A program made the position numbers and the translations under genes. Positions 15,196-29,330 of a stretch of 64,000 nucleotides of DNA are shown one piece after another. Location: positions 32,731,288-32,795,287 of the forward strand of contig NC_079415.1 in assembly GCF_026213295.1 (NCBI RefSeq), read 5' to 3'. Source of the DNA: Gadus chalcogrammus. Taxonomy: Eukaryota; Chordata; Actinopteri; Gadiformes; Gadidae. Within the stretch, counting starts at the first letter, position 1; each line of letters begins with the position of its first letter. The notes below the pieces were generated by a model that did not search any database, was not told where the DNA came from, and was given only the letters and a program-made list of their open reading frames with translations.

Positions 15196-16146
15196 ACGTG
15201 CAATGACGGCCTATGTGGAAGTGGCGTGTACAAACAGCCCCCCCTTGTGAAAATAATACAAAAAACGCGGGAACTCTCCTCACACATTTTGTATTATTCA
15301 TGTATTCCTCGGCCCTTCAGGATTCGAACCTCGTGTGACCAAGAGGGCCGTGGTCGCGTGTGGAGGGCCAATTTGTCCGTCAAAGAGCCCGCCGGTTTTC
15401 TGAGGCAGAAGACGACGAGGCCTGCTCAGCAGAAACGCAGCTCGGTGAATCGTCTTTCGTTGCGTTCCCGCGGAAGAGTTCCTGTGAGATTAGAAGCCTC
15501 GAATGAAAGCAGGCCCGACGTCCGGAATGCATTATTTATTATTATTCGCCGTACTACAAAGTGTCCCGGGAGACGGGGGAACGACGCAGAAAGAGAACTA
15601 TCAAAGCGGAAAGTTTCCTGGATTTGTGCGTCGAGTTGATATTAACGATACTTTGAGTCATATTGATTGATTTAACGGGGCCCGGTGTCTGTTTCCAACT
15701 GACAGCTGGGCAATCGCTCGCAGATGAGGCTTTGTCAAGCTGTTTTTATTTGTATGGTAAAAAGATGATTTCTGTAAAGGATGATGTTAACGGGTTTAAA
15801 GGGTATGTGCACCCTGTTTCAGCTTGGGGTTTAAAGACTTTGACGTTTGTAATGTGTGTGGGAGCAAGACCTTTAGGAAGGACAACACTAAATATAATTC
15901 ATACATTTGAAAGGAACAATACATTCCCATGTCCAAATTTCGAGGAAATGTACTGATGCATTGCTCTTGAAACATTCCAGACAGTTAAGAAATCGATGTC
16001 TGTCCTACGCACAAATCCTCCCTTATCTTGCATCTTAAATCTTAAGTAGACTCGGAAGATTTAACGACAGTGTGTACCTCCAAAAAAACGTAGGGTTAGT
16101 TTGAGCATAAGCACACAGTATGAGCAAGTGTGAGCGCACAGCCTCA
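15196..16146. other. Unannotated unique sequence
   Basis: A plus-strand frame (15136-15639) has about 140 non-repeat codons but starts inside the GT repeat, shows no known motif and many rare Arg/Ser codons. It is not called. Confidence 0.4.
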
Positions 16147-16280
16147 TCATTGGTTCCCCTGGCAAAGGTGTCTGCCCCTTTCGGCCGTCGTCATTGGCTC
16201 GCCCGGGGAAAGTCATCCGCCCCCTTTCGGCTGCGTCATTGGCTCCCGCCCAGGATTGGTTCCCGCCCCCTTTTTGGCCA
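16147..16280. promoter_or_regulatory. Tandem Y-box (inverted CCAAT) and GC-box array
   Basis: ATTGG occurs at 16149, 16193, 16238 and 16255. The first three are 44-45 bp apart. Each is followed by TTTCGGC or CCGCCCCCTTT. ATTGGCT/ATTGGTT is the inverted NF-Y site and CCGCCCCC a possible Sp/KLF site. The spacing shows a small tandem repeat made of these sites. No TATA box or gene is visible nearby. Confidence 0.45.
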
Positions 16281-16976
<696 letters not shown>

Positions 16977-17343
16977 TATTTACCTCTCTCAGTCTGTCGT
17001 GTCTCACCATTCTTTCCATCCATCTATCTGTCCTCCTCTTTCAATCGTTCTCCTCCCCCTCCTAAACACACACACACAGATTCATAAGGACTCTGCGAGG
17101 CGTTCTTGGCTCCGGCCGTCCCCGCTGACGCTAGCACGCCGTGAGCTAGCGAGTAGCGTTCGTCCACGAGGCTGTGCGATTGCATAAGTGTTTACATGCG
17201 CCAAACGGGGGAAGAAGAAGAGCACACACACATTCTTATGTTAGCACTCGGATCCCAAGCCTGAGGAGGAGGACCCCGGAGCAGGCGTCCAAAAACAGGC
17301 CCGCACAAAAAGAGAAACCTTCTCGCACTTTATTTTAGTTAAA

Positions 17344-17530
17344 AACACACACACACACAATAACACACACACACACACACACACATACACACGCACATTC
17401 TTACGCACAACTCAAAAATCCTGCACATTTGCACAAAACGTCAAACCTTAACCTTCTCACACATTCTCTGAAAACAGACACACACTAAGACATATTACAC
17501 ACACACAAACACACACACACACACACACAA
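17344..17530. repeat. Degenerate (CA)n cluster
   Basis: Several CA runs (17344-17386, 17481-17529) separated by A/C-rich unique DNA. Confidence 0.85.
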
Positions 17531-17778
17531 CTTATTCCCGCCCACTGTAACTGATGCACATGGCTTCACGCTGAAGCTGGGGGATTTAAGCTCAGTCACT
17601 TGACCTTGTGTCGTTCCCATGGTGACCCCCCATTCATACAGGCAGTAAAACAGAAGACAGTTAAACATGGCCTCGGGGCGGGGGGGGTTAACGTGTCACG
17701 GAGGAGCACTAACTTCACACACGTGCACGTGGGTGCAGATGAGAGGCGGAGGTGAGCCCAGCGTGCAGCGTCTGTGTG

Positions 17779-18117
17779 TTTGTTTGTGTGTGTGTGTGTG
17801 CTTAAAGCGCGGTGTGAGCCTTAATGGGCCAGCGTGTGCCTGTGTGTGTGTGAGTAGGTCTGCACAGTACATTGTTCCATCCACATGCCATTAACAGAAG
17901 TCACCAACGACAAGGCCTGATCTGTGTGTACGTGTGTGCGTGTGTGTGTGTCAGTACGTGTGTCTGTCTGTCAGTACGTGTGTGTGTGTGTGTGTGTCTG
18001 TCAGTACATGTGTGTGTAGGAAAGTGTGTGTGTGTGTGTATGTACGAACGCATGTGTACGTCCGTTTGAGTGTGTGTGTGTACGTCTGTATGTGTGTGTC
18101 TCTCTCCGTGTGTGTGT
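17779..18117. repeat. Degenerate (GT)n with GTCAGTACGTGTG units
   Basis: GT runs interrupted by CTGTCAGTACGTGT, which recurs at about 17950, 17970 and 18000, giving 20-30-bp compound units. Confidence 0.85.
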
Positions 18118-19284
18118 GGTGGTACCAGACTACTTTAACACAGTGGGGCCCCAAAGGACCCCCCTCCCCCTTTCCCCCCTCCCTTGTTTTCCTTAACTCC
18201 TTCGCATGAATAATTGAATGGAATGATTTACACAGTAATTATCCTAAACAGGCGCTCTCTGCAGGGCCGCTCGCTATTTTGATGGCTAACGTGTGGCCCC
18301 TCCTCAGAAGACGAAGGGGCCCCAACCGTCGGCACGCACACTCGCTCCAGCGCGAGGATTAGCCCAGCATGGCGAGCACCTCTGTGTTTAGAAGACCTCC
18401 CCCCCCCCCCACTCCCTGATCCTGTGACACCTCCCGTCATAACATATTATATCATAAGCTCCTCCGCTAGCCAGCTGTCGCGGCGGCGTCGCTCGTTGCT
18501 AATCTTCGTAGAAGACCAATTCCTGATTGATTAATGGCTGAGGAGGGTACGACTTATTCTTCGGTTAGTTGTTTTTTATTTATTTCGGGATGGATCATTT
18601 TTTCCACTCACAAGGACATTCCGCGCATACAAACCCCGGAAAAAAGGGGACGACTGGACATTTTTTGGGCAGTTGGTCGCAGCTAGCCAGCTAGCCAAGG
18701 TCCTACGGCTAGCGCTGTTGATATCGGGCAGTAGTCTGGGCCTCTGTGTCTCGGTGTGTCGGCACTGTAGCAAAAAACGAATACGTCAAATTGTTTAGTT
18801 TTTTTTCTCTGAGATGCCAATGAGCTCAAACAGAGAGTTACTGTTAGGGAGGAAGCTCTGTGCTCCTTATTAGCCGAGGCCGTTGTTGCTACAAGGCCTC
18901 CGAAGGAGCAGGTCATAGCCGGGTGTTAGAAAGCTGTGTAAATACCCTCCCCTAGCGCTTCCATTTCTTTCCAGAAACGAATCTCTCTTTTTCGGTTGGT
19001 TTCGTTTTAATATGTACCCAGAGCTCTTGAAAATCTCTGTGATTTACTCAAGGTGCTTTCAGGTAACGCGCGCTGGCAGGTGAAACCGCTGACATTCTTT
19101 GTTAGCTAGCAGGGGGCCCGTTGGAGGTGCCTGATATTGTTTTCTTTGTTTTTGTCGGCTTGGGGGGTGAAGTCGGGGTCCAAATCTTTACAACAAGAAG
19201 GTGGGTTATGGGCCCCGAAAACACAGCTGCTCAAAGAAAGAGAGGTTTTTCCAGGTAAGACTGTTAATGTGGAATATGATATGA
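18118..19284. other. Unannotated unique sequence
   Basis: About 1.2 kb of largely non-repetitive DNA. No exon with splice sites, RNA gene or transposon recognised. Confidence 0.4.
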
Positions 19285-19785
19285 TGGTAACCGGAAGGTC
19301 GCGTGTTCAATCCCCGGAGTGTTGAGGTGTCCCGGAGCAAGACACCTCACCCCGACTGCTCCAGAAGAGCTGGCTGTCGCCCTCCAAGGTGGGCTCCACC
19401 ACAGTCTGCCTTCAAGCAGAAACTTAACTATGTCTTAGTAGACCCCCCCTGCTCCTGTTGATTCCACCGTTTCTCATTTGCATTACACCCTTCACACACA
19501 ATATAACATTGACCCATCTTAATTATTATCTATAGTGCATTGGTGTTTTCTATTTTCTTTCTGTACATAGGTTATGTATTTGTATATCCGTTTTATATTT
19601 GTCTAAATTAGTCATGCTTGTGTTTTTGTTATTTGTACCTTTTATTCCTGGTGGGGCCTCTTGGACCAGATCAATATTGCAAATAAGAAACTGTTTTATC
19701 TGGAAAAATAAAGGTTAAATAAAAAAATAATAAATAAATAAGTAGATAAATAAGAGTCTGCCAAATGGCCTTAATGTAAATATCA
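19285..19785 (+). mobile_element. Family B SINE split by a LINE 3' end
   Basis: The 5' part at 19285-19424 has GTAACCGGAAGGTCGCGTG, TTCAATCCCCGG, AGCAAGACACCTCACCCC and GCTGGCTGTCGCCCTCCAAG. The tail, GAGTCTGCCAAATGGCC followed by AATGTAAATATC, resumes at about 19753. The LINE end at 19425-19752 lies between. Confidence 0.72.
19425..19752 (+). mobile_element. LINE 3' end, 5'-truncated, (AAATAA)n tail
   Basis: An AT-rich 3' region ends GGGGCCTCTTGGACCAGATC, TATCTGGAAAAATAAAGG, TTAAATAAAAAAATAATAAA, a form common to teleost non-LTR element ends. No ORF remains. The clade cannot be fixed from this fragment. Confidence 0.6.
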
Positions 19786-20113
19786 TGACTTAGTTAGCTG
19801 TACTAGCTAGCGTGGAACTGCTGGATTGGCTCCTTCAGGGACAAGATGCTAATTTTGGAGGGTAGAGGAGCGGGTTGTTGAAGGAGTATCCAACTTGCTG
19901 AAGACACCGTCGGACAAGGGGTGGAACAATTACAGAGAAGCTCAGCCAGTCAGCAGGTGTGCCTAGCTTGGATCTCGGTACAATCGTCTTCTGCTGTTGC
20001 TATACCTTTGGCGTTCATATTATAGTTGACCTTCCTATAGTCTTTTGGAGGTTGAAGCACCCTAATATTATATTATAAAATTGAACCTTAACAGACTGCA
20101 GCTTTAAATATTG
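19786..20113. other. Unannotated unique sequence
   Basis: No repeat family or coding frame recognised. Confidence 0.4.
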
Positions 20114-20400
20114 TTTAAAGGTGCATTGTGTAGGATTCAGTGGCAATAAATGATGCTATTATGGTACAAACCCAACTTCTGAAAGTCCTTCCTTCCACTT
20201 TTGTGTGAATATTGACCAATACACCCACTCTGCCCTCAACCTGACATGGAAACTATGATATATATATACTGTATTTTTCCTTGTGTTGTAAAACTACCAC
20301 CTTAATTAGTAACTGAAGTTAACTGTTAATCCCCATGGTGCGCAATAGCAGCGGAAATGAACACAAAATGTCTGTGACTAAAGGTCTGGCCTTTAAAGAC
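20114..20400. mobile_element. Possible MITE with TTTAAAGG ends
   Basis: Starts TTTAAAGGTGCATTGTGTAG, a word I associate with a widespread teleost interspersed repeat, and ends near GGTCTGGCCTTTAAA. The shared end is only about 8 bp (TTTAAAGG / CCTTTAAA) and no clear target duplication was found. Confidence 0.4.
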
Positions 20401-20803
20401 ATTGTGTGCACTGAGTGTGCGTCACTCAGTGTTGTTCCGGGGACCCGCTGTGGGTGAATTGCGCACCGAAATTGCGTACCGGACAAAAGTATTTACATGT
20501 AAATGCTTCGGTTCACCCTAATGTTCACAGAATGATTAACACCACTGGGTTTGCTCATTGTGTGTGTGCAGCGCAGGACGTTGCTTCAGTGTCTGAGTTG
20601 GCGACATAATTGATTCCCAGGAGTGAATTCTCTCTTCTTTTATTCGATTTTTTTCAATAGATTGTCGTGGGGTATGATGTCAGAATTACGCACTCGTATT
20701 CGGGGCTATTGTTTTTGACCTCCCAATGAGGCCACCAACTGCTTTATGATTCTATTTCCCGGTAAGGTCGCCCCTGTCCCACCCCGAGAGAGAGACAATA
20801 TAT

Positions 20804-22783
<1,980 letters not shown>

Positions 22784-22801
22784 GGGGGGGGGGGGGGGGG
22801 C
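22784..22801. repeat. Poly-G run
   Basis: About 18 consecutive G. Confidence 0.9.
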
Positions 22802-24214
22802 CATGAGCAATCCACAAAGAGCGCCAATTACCAGCTCAAACCTCCGTCCATCCATGAATACACAAACCTGCCCCAGAAGTCTGTTTTCCTTCTCGGCCGG
22901 CAGAAGGTCGTTTAGCGCGTGTGTTTTATACACCGATTTCGCCCTCGCTCCCCTCTGTGTATTTTCTTTTGAGTGCCGGCTGAAATAAACCCCATGGTGT
23001 TTCAGAACAAAAGCCCTCCATTCACAAAGCAAGAATCTCCAGATAACTGAAATCATATGGAGCCCGGGTAAAAAACCAAAAAAACAGGACCAGCTCCCAC
23101 CACAAGTATTTTTGGTTCCATCTCGGGCAAATTGCTCCTCCATCCTAAACCTCCATTAGTTTTCAAAATGGAGGCCGGGGTAATTAAGTGGGTAACGTGA
23201 CCCTGTGACCTTGGCTTTTGAACTCGCTTGTAAACACAATCAAATTAAACTGGAGGAGCGATGAAAAGGGAAACCATCATGTGAGTGATCATGGGGATAG
23301 CAGGGGTGTTCATTAATGAAACGACCCCCTGAACAAACAACTAATTTAAATTCAATTTTATTCAATGATTAAGATTACTGAAGTAAGTCAGATTTGACGG
23401 CACCATTAAAGGCCATTTTTGCGAATAACAAAACCTTCTCTTCCCCTTTCCTCCATTTGGTGCAGACAGTGCATACCGCACAAAATGAACATCCTCGATC
23501 CCTCACTCACTTCCTACAGCGATTGATCCCTCCTTCAATCACGGCAGCAAACCGAACCAATCAATCAAAACTATTACGAAAGAACCCCAAACTAATCCAC
23601 CCTACGAATGAACCCACACAGGGACAGGTTTTCTTGTTTTCCGACCCTTTTCCCTTCAAAATCAATCCTGTCTGTTGAGAGAAATTCCTTCCCTCCAAAA
23701 TGTTTTAACAAAAACGGTGGCTGGTTCCATTGGCTGCCGCGGGAGCAGTTACACAGTGCAGGGTTTTAAGTTACGTTTAACGGTGTTTAAACAGTGCAGA
23801 GTTGGCCTTGGCATCGCGCTCGACTGAGCCCCGTTTCAATTGTGAATTCAATTGTGCCTACATTTCTGTTCATACTTCGCACACCACACGCACACGCACT
23901 AACGAACACACACACACTGGACGCTGGCAAGTGGATCAAAATCTAGAACTACTTAGTGGTGAGGTGATAATTTCCTGGAATCGGCCCCGAAAGGCACGGA
24001 AGGAGAGACATTTCCCGAAAGTTCAGCGAAACTACAAGCGGCCTTGAAAGGTGCCCTTTAAACGACCAGGAACCTTCTAGAACCCAGCAGGTCTGATTAC
24101 GGTGACTGACGCACAAAATTGGCCCGTTCGTTTCTCCTTTGGCTGGACTTGATGACGGATGCCGGACACCAATGCCTTATTTGCCGCTGTGTTTAATGCA
24201 CCGTGAGAGAGAGA
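22802..24214. other. Unannotated unique sequence, 1.4 kb
   Basis: Non-repetitive apart from a short CA patch near 23905. No gene recognised on either strand. Confidence 0.45.

Positions 24215-24248
<34 letters not shown>
24215..24248. repeat. (CAT)n microsatellite
   Basis: About eleven CAT triplets. The Ser run in the overlapping frame is a translation of this repeat. Confidence 0.93.
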
Positions 24249-24252
<4 letters not shown>

Positions 24253-25069
24253 TCCCAACAGTACAAGCACAGGCTTCGAAGCACCAGTTTTTCTGCTCAC
24301 GTTGTGAACGCTAAGGGTGGTGACTTGCCTTTTAGATGTTTTATTTTTTTGCCCTTTTGAAAAAAATAAAAATCCCACTAGATAAAAATCCAGCCTGGCT
24401 CTTTCCAAATAATAACATTCCAGGGTCAATCCTCCGAAACGCGTGTTTGAAACCGTAGTGAAACGTACAACCGTGACGTCTCATAGCTGGTCCTTTTTTG
24501 GTCGGTGCAGTGTGTATGTTAGGGCTAATTCTAGGTTAATCTCTCACACCTCCTAAAATGCACAGGGCGGGGGGGGGGCATCGCAATTACCCCCTGCCCC
24601 CCCCCCCCCCCCCCCCCTCAGTGATTGGTTTACCATTTGATCAGAGGTTGAACTTCAACTGTCTGGTTTAAGTTATTGTTCCATTAGCCCACCAACCGAC
24701 CCCTGGGGGTTTCCATGACAACCAAACACAGGTTGGGATGGGGGGGGGGGGGGGTGGGGGGGCTGGGTAGAATGTGCAGACTCGGCATGAGAGAGAGAGG
24801 GAGAGGGAAAGAGAGAGACTGCCTGCACCTTATCTCGAGGAACTCTCTCTTCCATGCACACACACACAGGAGGGTCTCTGGAAGGAGTTTGATATAACTT
24901 GGAGGTGAGAGAGAGAAAGGGGGAGAGAGCAAAAGCAAGGGGAGAGGAATAGGAGGGGAGAGCGCTGACGCAGACAGAAGACGGGGAACAATGGCGTCTC
25001 TGTTGAGGGCTGGGCCTTCACGGCAGGCTTCATGCTGCCTTCAAATCAATCCGTCAAACGGCACGCGCA
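24249..25069. other. Unannotated, with C/G homopolymers
   Basis: C21 at 24597-24617 and a G-rich run at 24739-24763; otherwise unique, with GA-rich patches at 24790-24960. Confidence 0.4.
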
Positions 25070-25134
25070 CGCACACACACACACACACACACACACAGCC
25101 ACACACACAGCCACACACACAGCCACACACACAG

Positions 25135-25224
<90 letters not shown>
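25070..25224. repeat. (CA)n with CAGCCACACACA units
   Basis: The left part has four GCCACACACACA units (about 25097-25135), the right part is pure CA to 25219. Confidence 0.95.
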
Positions 25225-25226
<2 letters not shown>

Positions 25227-25315
25227 CTGAATGGCCTCCAAGGAGGGAGATGAGGATGAGGATGATAAGGTGACCTTACGGTCTGCACATTTGTCTGCCC
25301 TGGCTGTTCTGTGCA

Positions 25316-25530
25316 CTCACGAGTTAATAAATGCACACACACGCATGCACACATGTTAACGAATACACACACATGCGCACATGTTAATAAGTGCACACAC
25401 AGACATGTTAATAAACACACACACCTGCACACGCGTGTAAACGCACGCATGTTAATAATCACATGCATACACATGTAAATAAATACTCACACATGTGCAA
25501 ACCTGTTAATAAATAGACACCAATGTAAAT

Positions 25531-25584
<54 letters not shown>
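25316..25584. repeat. CATGTTAATAAATGCACAC minisatellite and (CA)n
   Basis: Repeats of ATGTTAATAA followed by CACACACAC-type runs, period about 25-32 bp, six or more diverged units. Pure CA follows at 25532-25584. Confidence 0.85.
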
Positions 25585-25588
<4 letters not shown>

Positions 25589-26694
25589 TCATTAATCCAC
25601 AAAAACACAAACAAACGTGCGTACGTTTGTTGTAGGTAACGAGAACGAGCAACAAACCCGCTGAGTTCACTCCAGGCCAGGTGACGCAATCCCTTCTGTT
25701 GTGATTGTCATCATCAGCTGATTGGGGGTCCCTCCCTTTTAAAGGGGCGCAACGCCTTTCATCTTCGGGGGGGGTTATTTACTCTCTTGGCACCCACATC
25801 CCTCGCTCGCCCTACCGTGTGATCGCCCCGAAAGAACCCGCACTTTTGAACAACGCAGAGACCCCAAAAAGGAGCGGAGTCTTTTGTGTTCGATTTCTGT
25901 GTCGTTATTTTCGGCCCCTGGCACCAGCCAGACGCATCGGGTAGAAAAAAGAAGCCGCTTTGATCAGGGCCACCGAAAGGGCCCTCTCTCGGGCCCCCAC
26001 ACACATACACAAGACAAACCGTGCCCCCGAAACCGGCGTTCTCGTTTAAACGGGTGGGGGGGGGGGGGGACACAATGGCAATGGTGGCCTCATTCTCTGT
26101 GTCTGTTAACCATCAGTTCTCAGAGGAGGGGGAGACAGGAGCTAGCGACTGATTTGGGAGTGCTAATTACTGTGAGGGAGAGGAAGGGGGGAGGGAAGGG
26201 GGAGGGTGGTTTGTTGTGTGTTTTAATATCAACCGCTCTTCCCAGCAGCCCCCATGGACACTTTCCACTCTAAATAGCCAACAATTGCCTCCACATGGGA
26301 GGTTTCTGTATAGGGAGCTCTAGTGAGGGTCGAGAGAAGAGAGAGGGGCTTGTTTTCCCCTCTGGGATCATGGCGGCCATGTTTGTCCTGCTGTTTACGT
26401 CGGAGTCGCTCTGTTTGTACACAAGGGAGCCCTTCCAGGAAGCAGTTTAGGAAAACCCCTCAGTTCAGAGTTTAAACCTGGATGTCTGATTTCCATCACT
26501 GGGATAATGTGCGGGCTTGCTTTTTCCAAAAAGGTGGAAAATGGTAGTTGTGTAGAAATTGTGTGTTTGTGACGGACGTGCAAAGTCGTGATCGATCATG
26601 TGTGGACGAAGTTGTTTGGGATGGATTGTGTACGTAGTGGATGTGTGTGTGTGTGTGTGTTTTATCATCTGTGCATGTGTATACAGGTTTGAGT
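25585..26694. other. Unannotated unique sequence, 1.1 kb
   Basis: Short homopolymers (G near 26056) and GT at 26643-26660. No gene recognised. Confidence 0.4.
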
Positions 26695-26930
26695 TGTGCA
26701 GACACACAGAAGGAGGAAGGCAGAAGGGGGAAATAGATGAGAAAAACCAAATAAAGAGAGAAAGGGACAATGAGTAAGTTAGGTAAAACGAAGTCAGAAA
26801 GAACCATCGGGAGAAATAAAAGACGAAAGAAATGGAAAAGGAGCAATAAATAATAACTGAAGGAAGCGAATAATGGCCGGAAGAGAAGAGGAGAAAAAAA
26901 GGCAGGAAAGAAAAGAGAGCAGATGAATGC
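26695..26930. repeat. Polypurine-rich stretch
   Basis: About 235 bp dominated by A and G on the plus strand with few pyrimidines, non-periodic. Confidence 0.6.
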
Positions 26931-27060
26931 AGAAGGACCACGGGTCAATAAAGGGCAAGACCCAAAGGGACTTGGACCGGACCAGACTCTCGGTTCAGGA
27001 AGACCTCCTGGACCGATTCAAGACCTATACTGGTTATGCAAGATCCTGAGTGCATGTCTA

Positions 27061-27074
27061 TCCGTCTCTCTCTG

Positions 27075-27105
<31 letters not shown>

Positions 27106-27139
27106 GTCCGTCTGTCCGTCTGTCCGTCTGTCTGTCTGT

Positions 27140-27175
<36 letters not shown>

Positions 27176-27266
27176 ATTTTCACCCTCCTCTTCCTCCTCC
27201 TCCTCTGCTTCCTCATCGTCAACACAAACAAAACTGAATGGACGCTGCATGACTCCTGAAGTTATC

Positions 27267-27314
<48 letters not shown>
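27061..27314. repeat. CT/CTGT compound microsatellites
   Basis: CT with CTGTC/CGTCTGTC units (27061-27172) and pure CT at 27268-27314, separated by a TCCTCC patch and unique DNA. Confidence 0.92.
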
Positions 27315-27316
<2 letters not shown>

Positions 27317-27812
27317 CCCATTACTTCCGTGGCTCGTGTTGTTTTATCCGAGCCAGGAATCTGTAGAATGTGGCGGCCATTTCTGTGCTTGACATCTGAT
27401 GTGCCGATTCCTAACGAGAACTTAACATCCCCACCACGGCCCTTCACCGGGTCCTTTTTGACATCTAAAAGGGCCCACACTTTTCCCCCAGAAGTCTACT
27501 CCGTAGTGATGCAACACGTGATGGGGGCGGGGCCTGTCCACCGAGATGTATGACGGATGGATCAGCCGACCAATTGTAGCGGTACTTATTATTATTCATT
27601 ATGACATGTAGGTTGGATTCTCCCTTTTGTGATGTCACAAGTGGGTCGACTGTGAAATGGCTTGTAATGGCCAATGAAAATCAAAAAGTAAAGTTTTTTG
27701 AGGTGAATGATTACTGAAAGATATTGTCTGTAAATGTTGTGTTTTTGAGAGGTTAAAGGTTAACTAAACTCGCAGATGCAGTTGGCCTATTTTAAACAAC
27801 TTGTCTAATGGA
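27315..27812. other. Unannotated unique sequence
   Basis: A GGGGGCGGGGCCTG word near 27524 could be a GC box. Nothing else recognised. Confidence 0.4.
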
Positions 27813-27925
27813 TAGACTATGGAGCAGCGGCTAGGGAGTTTGAAAGGTCCAAAGACTGATTCCTGTTCTTTGCAGCCCACCGAGGTGCCTTTGAGCAAGA
27901 TGCTTCACCTGGAGCTGTCTTGTCC
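27813..27925 (+). mobile_element. Degenerate tRNA-SINE-like fragment
   Basis: GCAGCGGCTAGGGAGTTTG, then CCACCGAGGTGCCTTTGAGC and AAGATGCTTCACCT, a layout seen in teleost tRNA-derived SINEs distinct from family B. The B box is lost. Confidence 0.45.
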
Positions 27926-28725
27926 ATTTTGGCTTCCTCCCTGTCTTTAGATATCTCCTACGTTTTAGAAATAGTAGAATAAATACACTCACAATAACTA
28001 ATTGATTGACAGTGAACCTCCCCTCCCCCATTATGCGTTTAACGTGTTTAAAGTTAAAGAATTAGTTCATATCATAAACAACGAGCAAAAACATCAAACC
28101 AAAGGAAAAGTAAATCCTCAGACGCCGCAACCATTCATGGTTGATTTATTTATTGTATTTTTATTTAACTAAACATCCTCGGGCCTCTCGCATGATTCCA
28201 AGGACATGTGAGACCAAACTCTTTCTCAACAACAACTGTTTGCTATTTTGTGGTGAAGTCGACTGAAAAAAAACAAAAACACAATCCCCATGCCCACATC
28301 AAAATGAAACGAGACGTCTGCTTTTGAGCTGGAAATTTGCTGAACCAGCGCTGTTTAATGACCGACCGATTGAGCTAGCTAGCGATTTTCCGAACTCACT
28401 AATGGCATAAATAATCATGTAAATATTCGGACCACATTTTCTTCGTCGGGGGTTAGCATTTTCGGTTTTTGGTCGTATTATCAGATGGAAGATATCTGGA
28501 TTCTCTTTTGGAAGGGAAGGATGTACAAAAATAACGTCCTTCCTGATGATTACACGTCAGGATAATAACGATTATTACGAATTTCGGTAATTATACAGTT
28601 CCAAAAATTTTGGCGGGATTTCCACCACACTGATTACTGTCTCTAATGTAAAACTCAAGAGTTGCTCAAAACAGCTTATCGGTTTTGGATATATATTAAT
28701 TAACCGTCTCAGACTATAACAGTAG
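27926..28725. other. Unannotated AT-rich unique sequence
   Basis: About 800 bp with no repeats or coding frame recognised. Confidence 0.45.
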
Positions 28726-28814
28726 CAAAGGCGGCAGTGGCTTAGGAGGTAGAGCGGGTTGACTTATAAGGTTTCTGATGTCGTTCCCCGGCCCCTCCTA
28801 GCTAGTGTCGAGGA

Positions 28815-28919
28815 GTAAATAGCTGGAATAAACTCCCTGTGGATTTAAGACGTGCCCCAACTCTGAGCACCTTTAAAACAAGACTGAAGACTTTTATGTT
28901 TGCTTTAGCTTTCTGCTAA
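28815..28919 (+). pseudogene. C-terminal remnant of LINE reverse transcriptase ORF
   Basis: Thirty-four codons and a stop, open in one frame. They read VNSWNKLPVDLRRAPTL and then STFKTRLKTFMF before ending ALAFC. The pattern W-N-x-L-P-x-x-[IL]-R-x-A-x-[ST]-L-x-x-F-K-x-x-[LK]-K is the usual end of the ORF2 protein in L2/CR1/Jockey-type LINEs, downstream of the catalytic domain. No polymerase or endonuclease residues are present, so it is dead. The inverted copy at 33.3 kb retains MFSLAFC before the same stop. The exact clade needs a profile search. Confidence 0.8.
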
Positions 28920-29150
28920 ATCTTAAATACATTGCACTTTCTAAAAAGCTTTTTTAACTTTGCCTTTATTTTCTATTTTAATACTAAAATGCCTTTTTAA
29001 CTTTCTATTTTACTCATTTCTTTGCATATGTTTTCTTTTACTTATCTATTATTTTATTTTATTGTATGACAATGTTTATATGTGAAGCACTTTGAGTCTG
29101 CCTTGTGTATGAAAAGTGCTCTATAAATAAAGTTGCCTTGCCTTGCCTTG
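28815..29150 (+). mobile_element. LINE 3' end, 5'-truncated, (CCTTG)n tail
   Basis: Carries the last codons of a non-LTR reverse transcriptase, then an AT-rich 3' UTR ending AGCACTTTGAGTCTGCC, AAAAGTGCTCTATAAATAAA and GTTGCCTTGCCTTGCCTTG. The short tandem tail is typical of L2-like and related LINEs. A second copy of the same 3' end is at 33186-33480, minus strand. Confidence 0.8.
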
Positions 29151-29330
29151 CGCAAGAGGCCTCACCCTGACTGCTCCCGACGAGCCGGCTGTCGCCCTGC
29201 ATGGTCGACTCCACCGTCAGTGTGTGAATATGTGTACTATGAATGGGTGAATGCGAGTATGTAATGTGTTACTAATGTTGTAAAGCGCTTTGAGTGTCCA
29301 AGGTTAGAAAAAGCGAATGAAAGGTTTTTC

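Larger units (their letters stand above)
28726..29330 (+). mobile_element. Family B SINE split by a LINE 3' end
   Basis: The 5' part (28726-28814) has A-box-like AGTGGCTTAGGAGGTAGAGC and a decayed B box, TGTCGTTCCCCGG, to GTGTCGAGG. The SINE resumes at about 29151 with GCAAGAGGCCTCACCCTGAC, GCTCCCGACGAGCCGGCTG, TGAATGGGTGAATG and TTGTAAAGCGCTTTGAGTG. Both halves are collinear with the intact copy at 51258-51467 through this body. Confidence 0.83.

Noticed and set aside
15318..15335. Perfect box-B-like GGTTCGAATCC on the minus strand
   Set aside because: No pairing T-arm, A box or cloverleaf around it.
18118..19284. Homeodomain-like ATTA words suggesting an enhancer
   Set aside because: Such words are expected by chance in AT-rich DNA, with no clustering strong enough to claim.
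25070..25224. CRISPR-like regular spacing of GCCACACACACA units
   Set aside because: Simple CA repeat variation in eukaryotic DNA, with no unique spacers.
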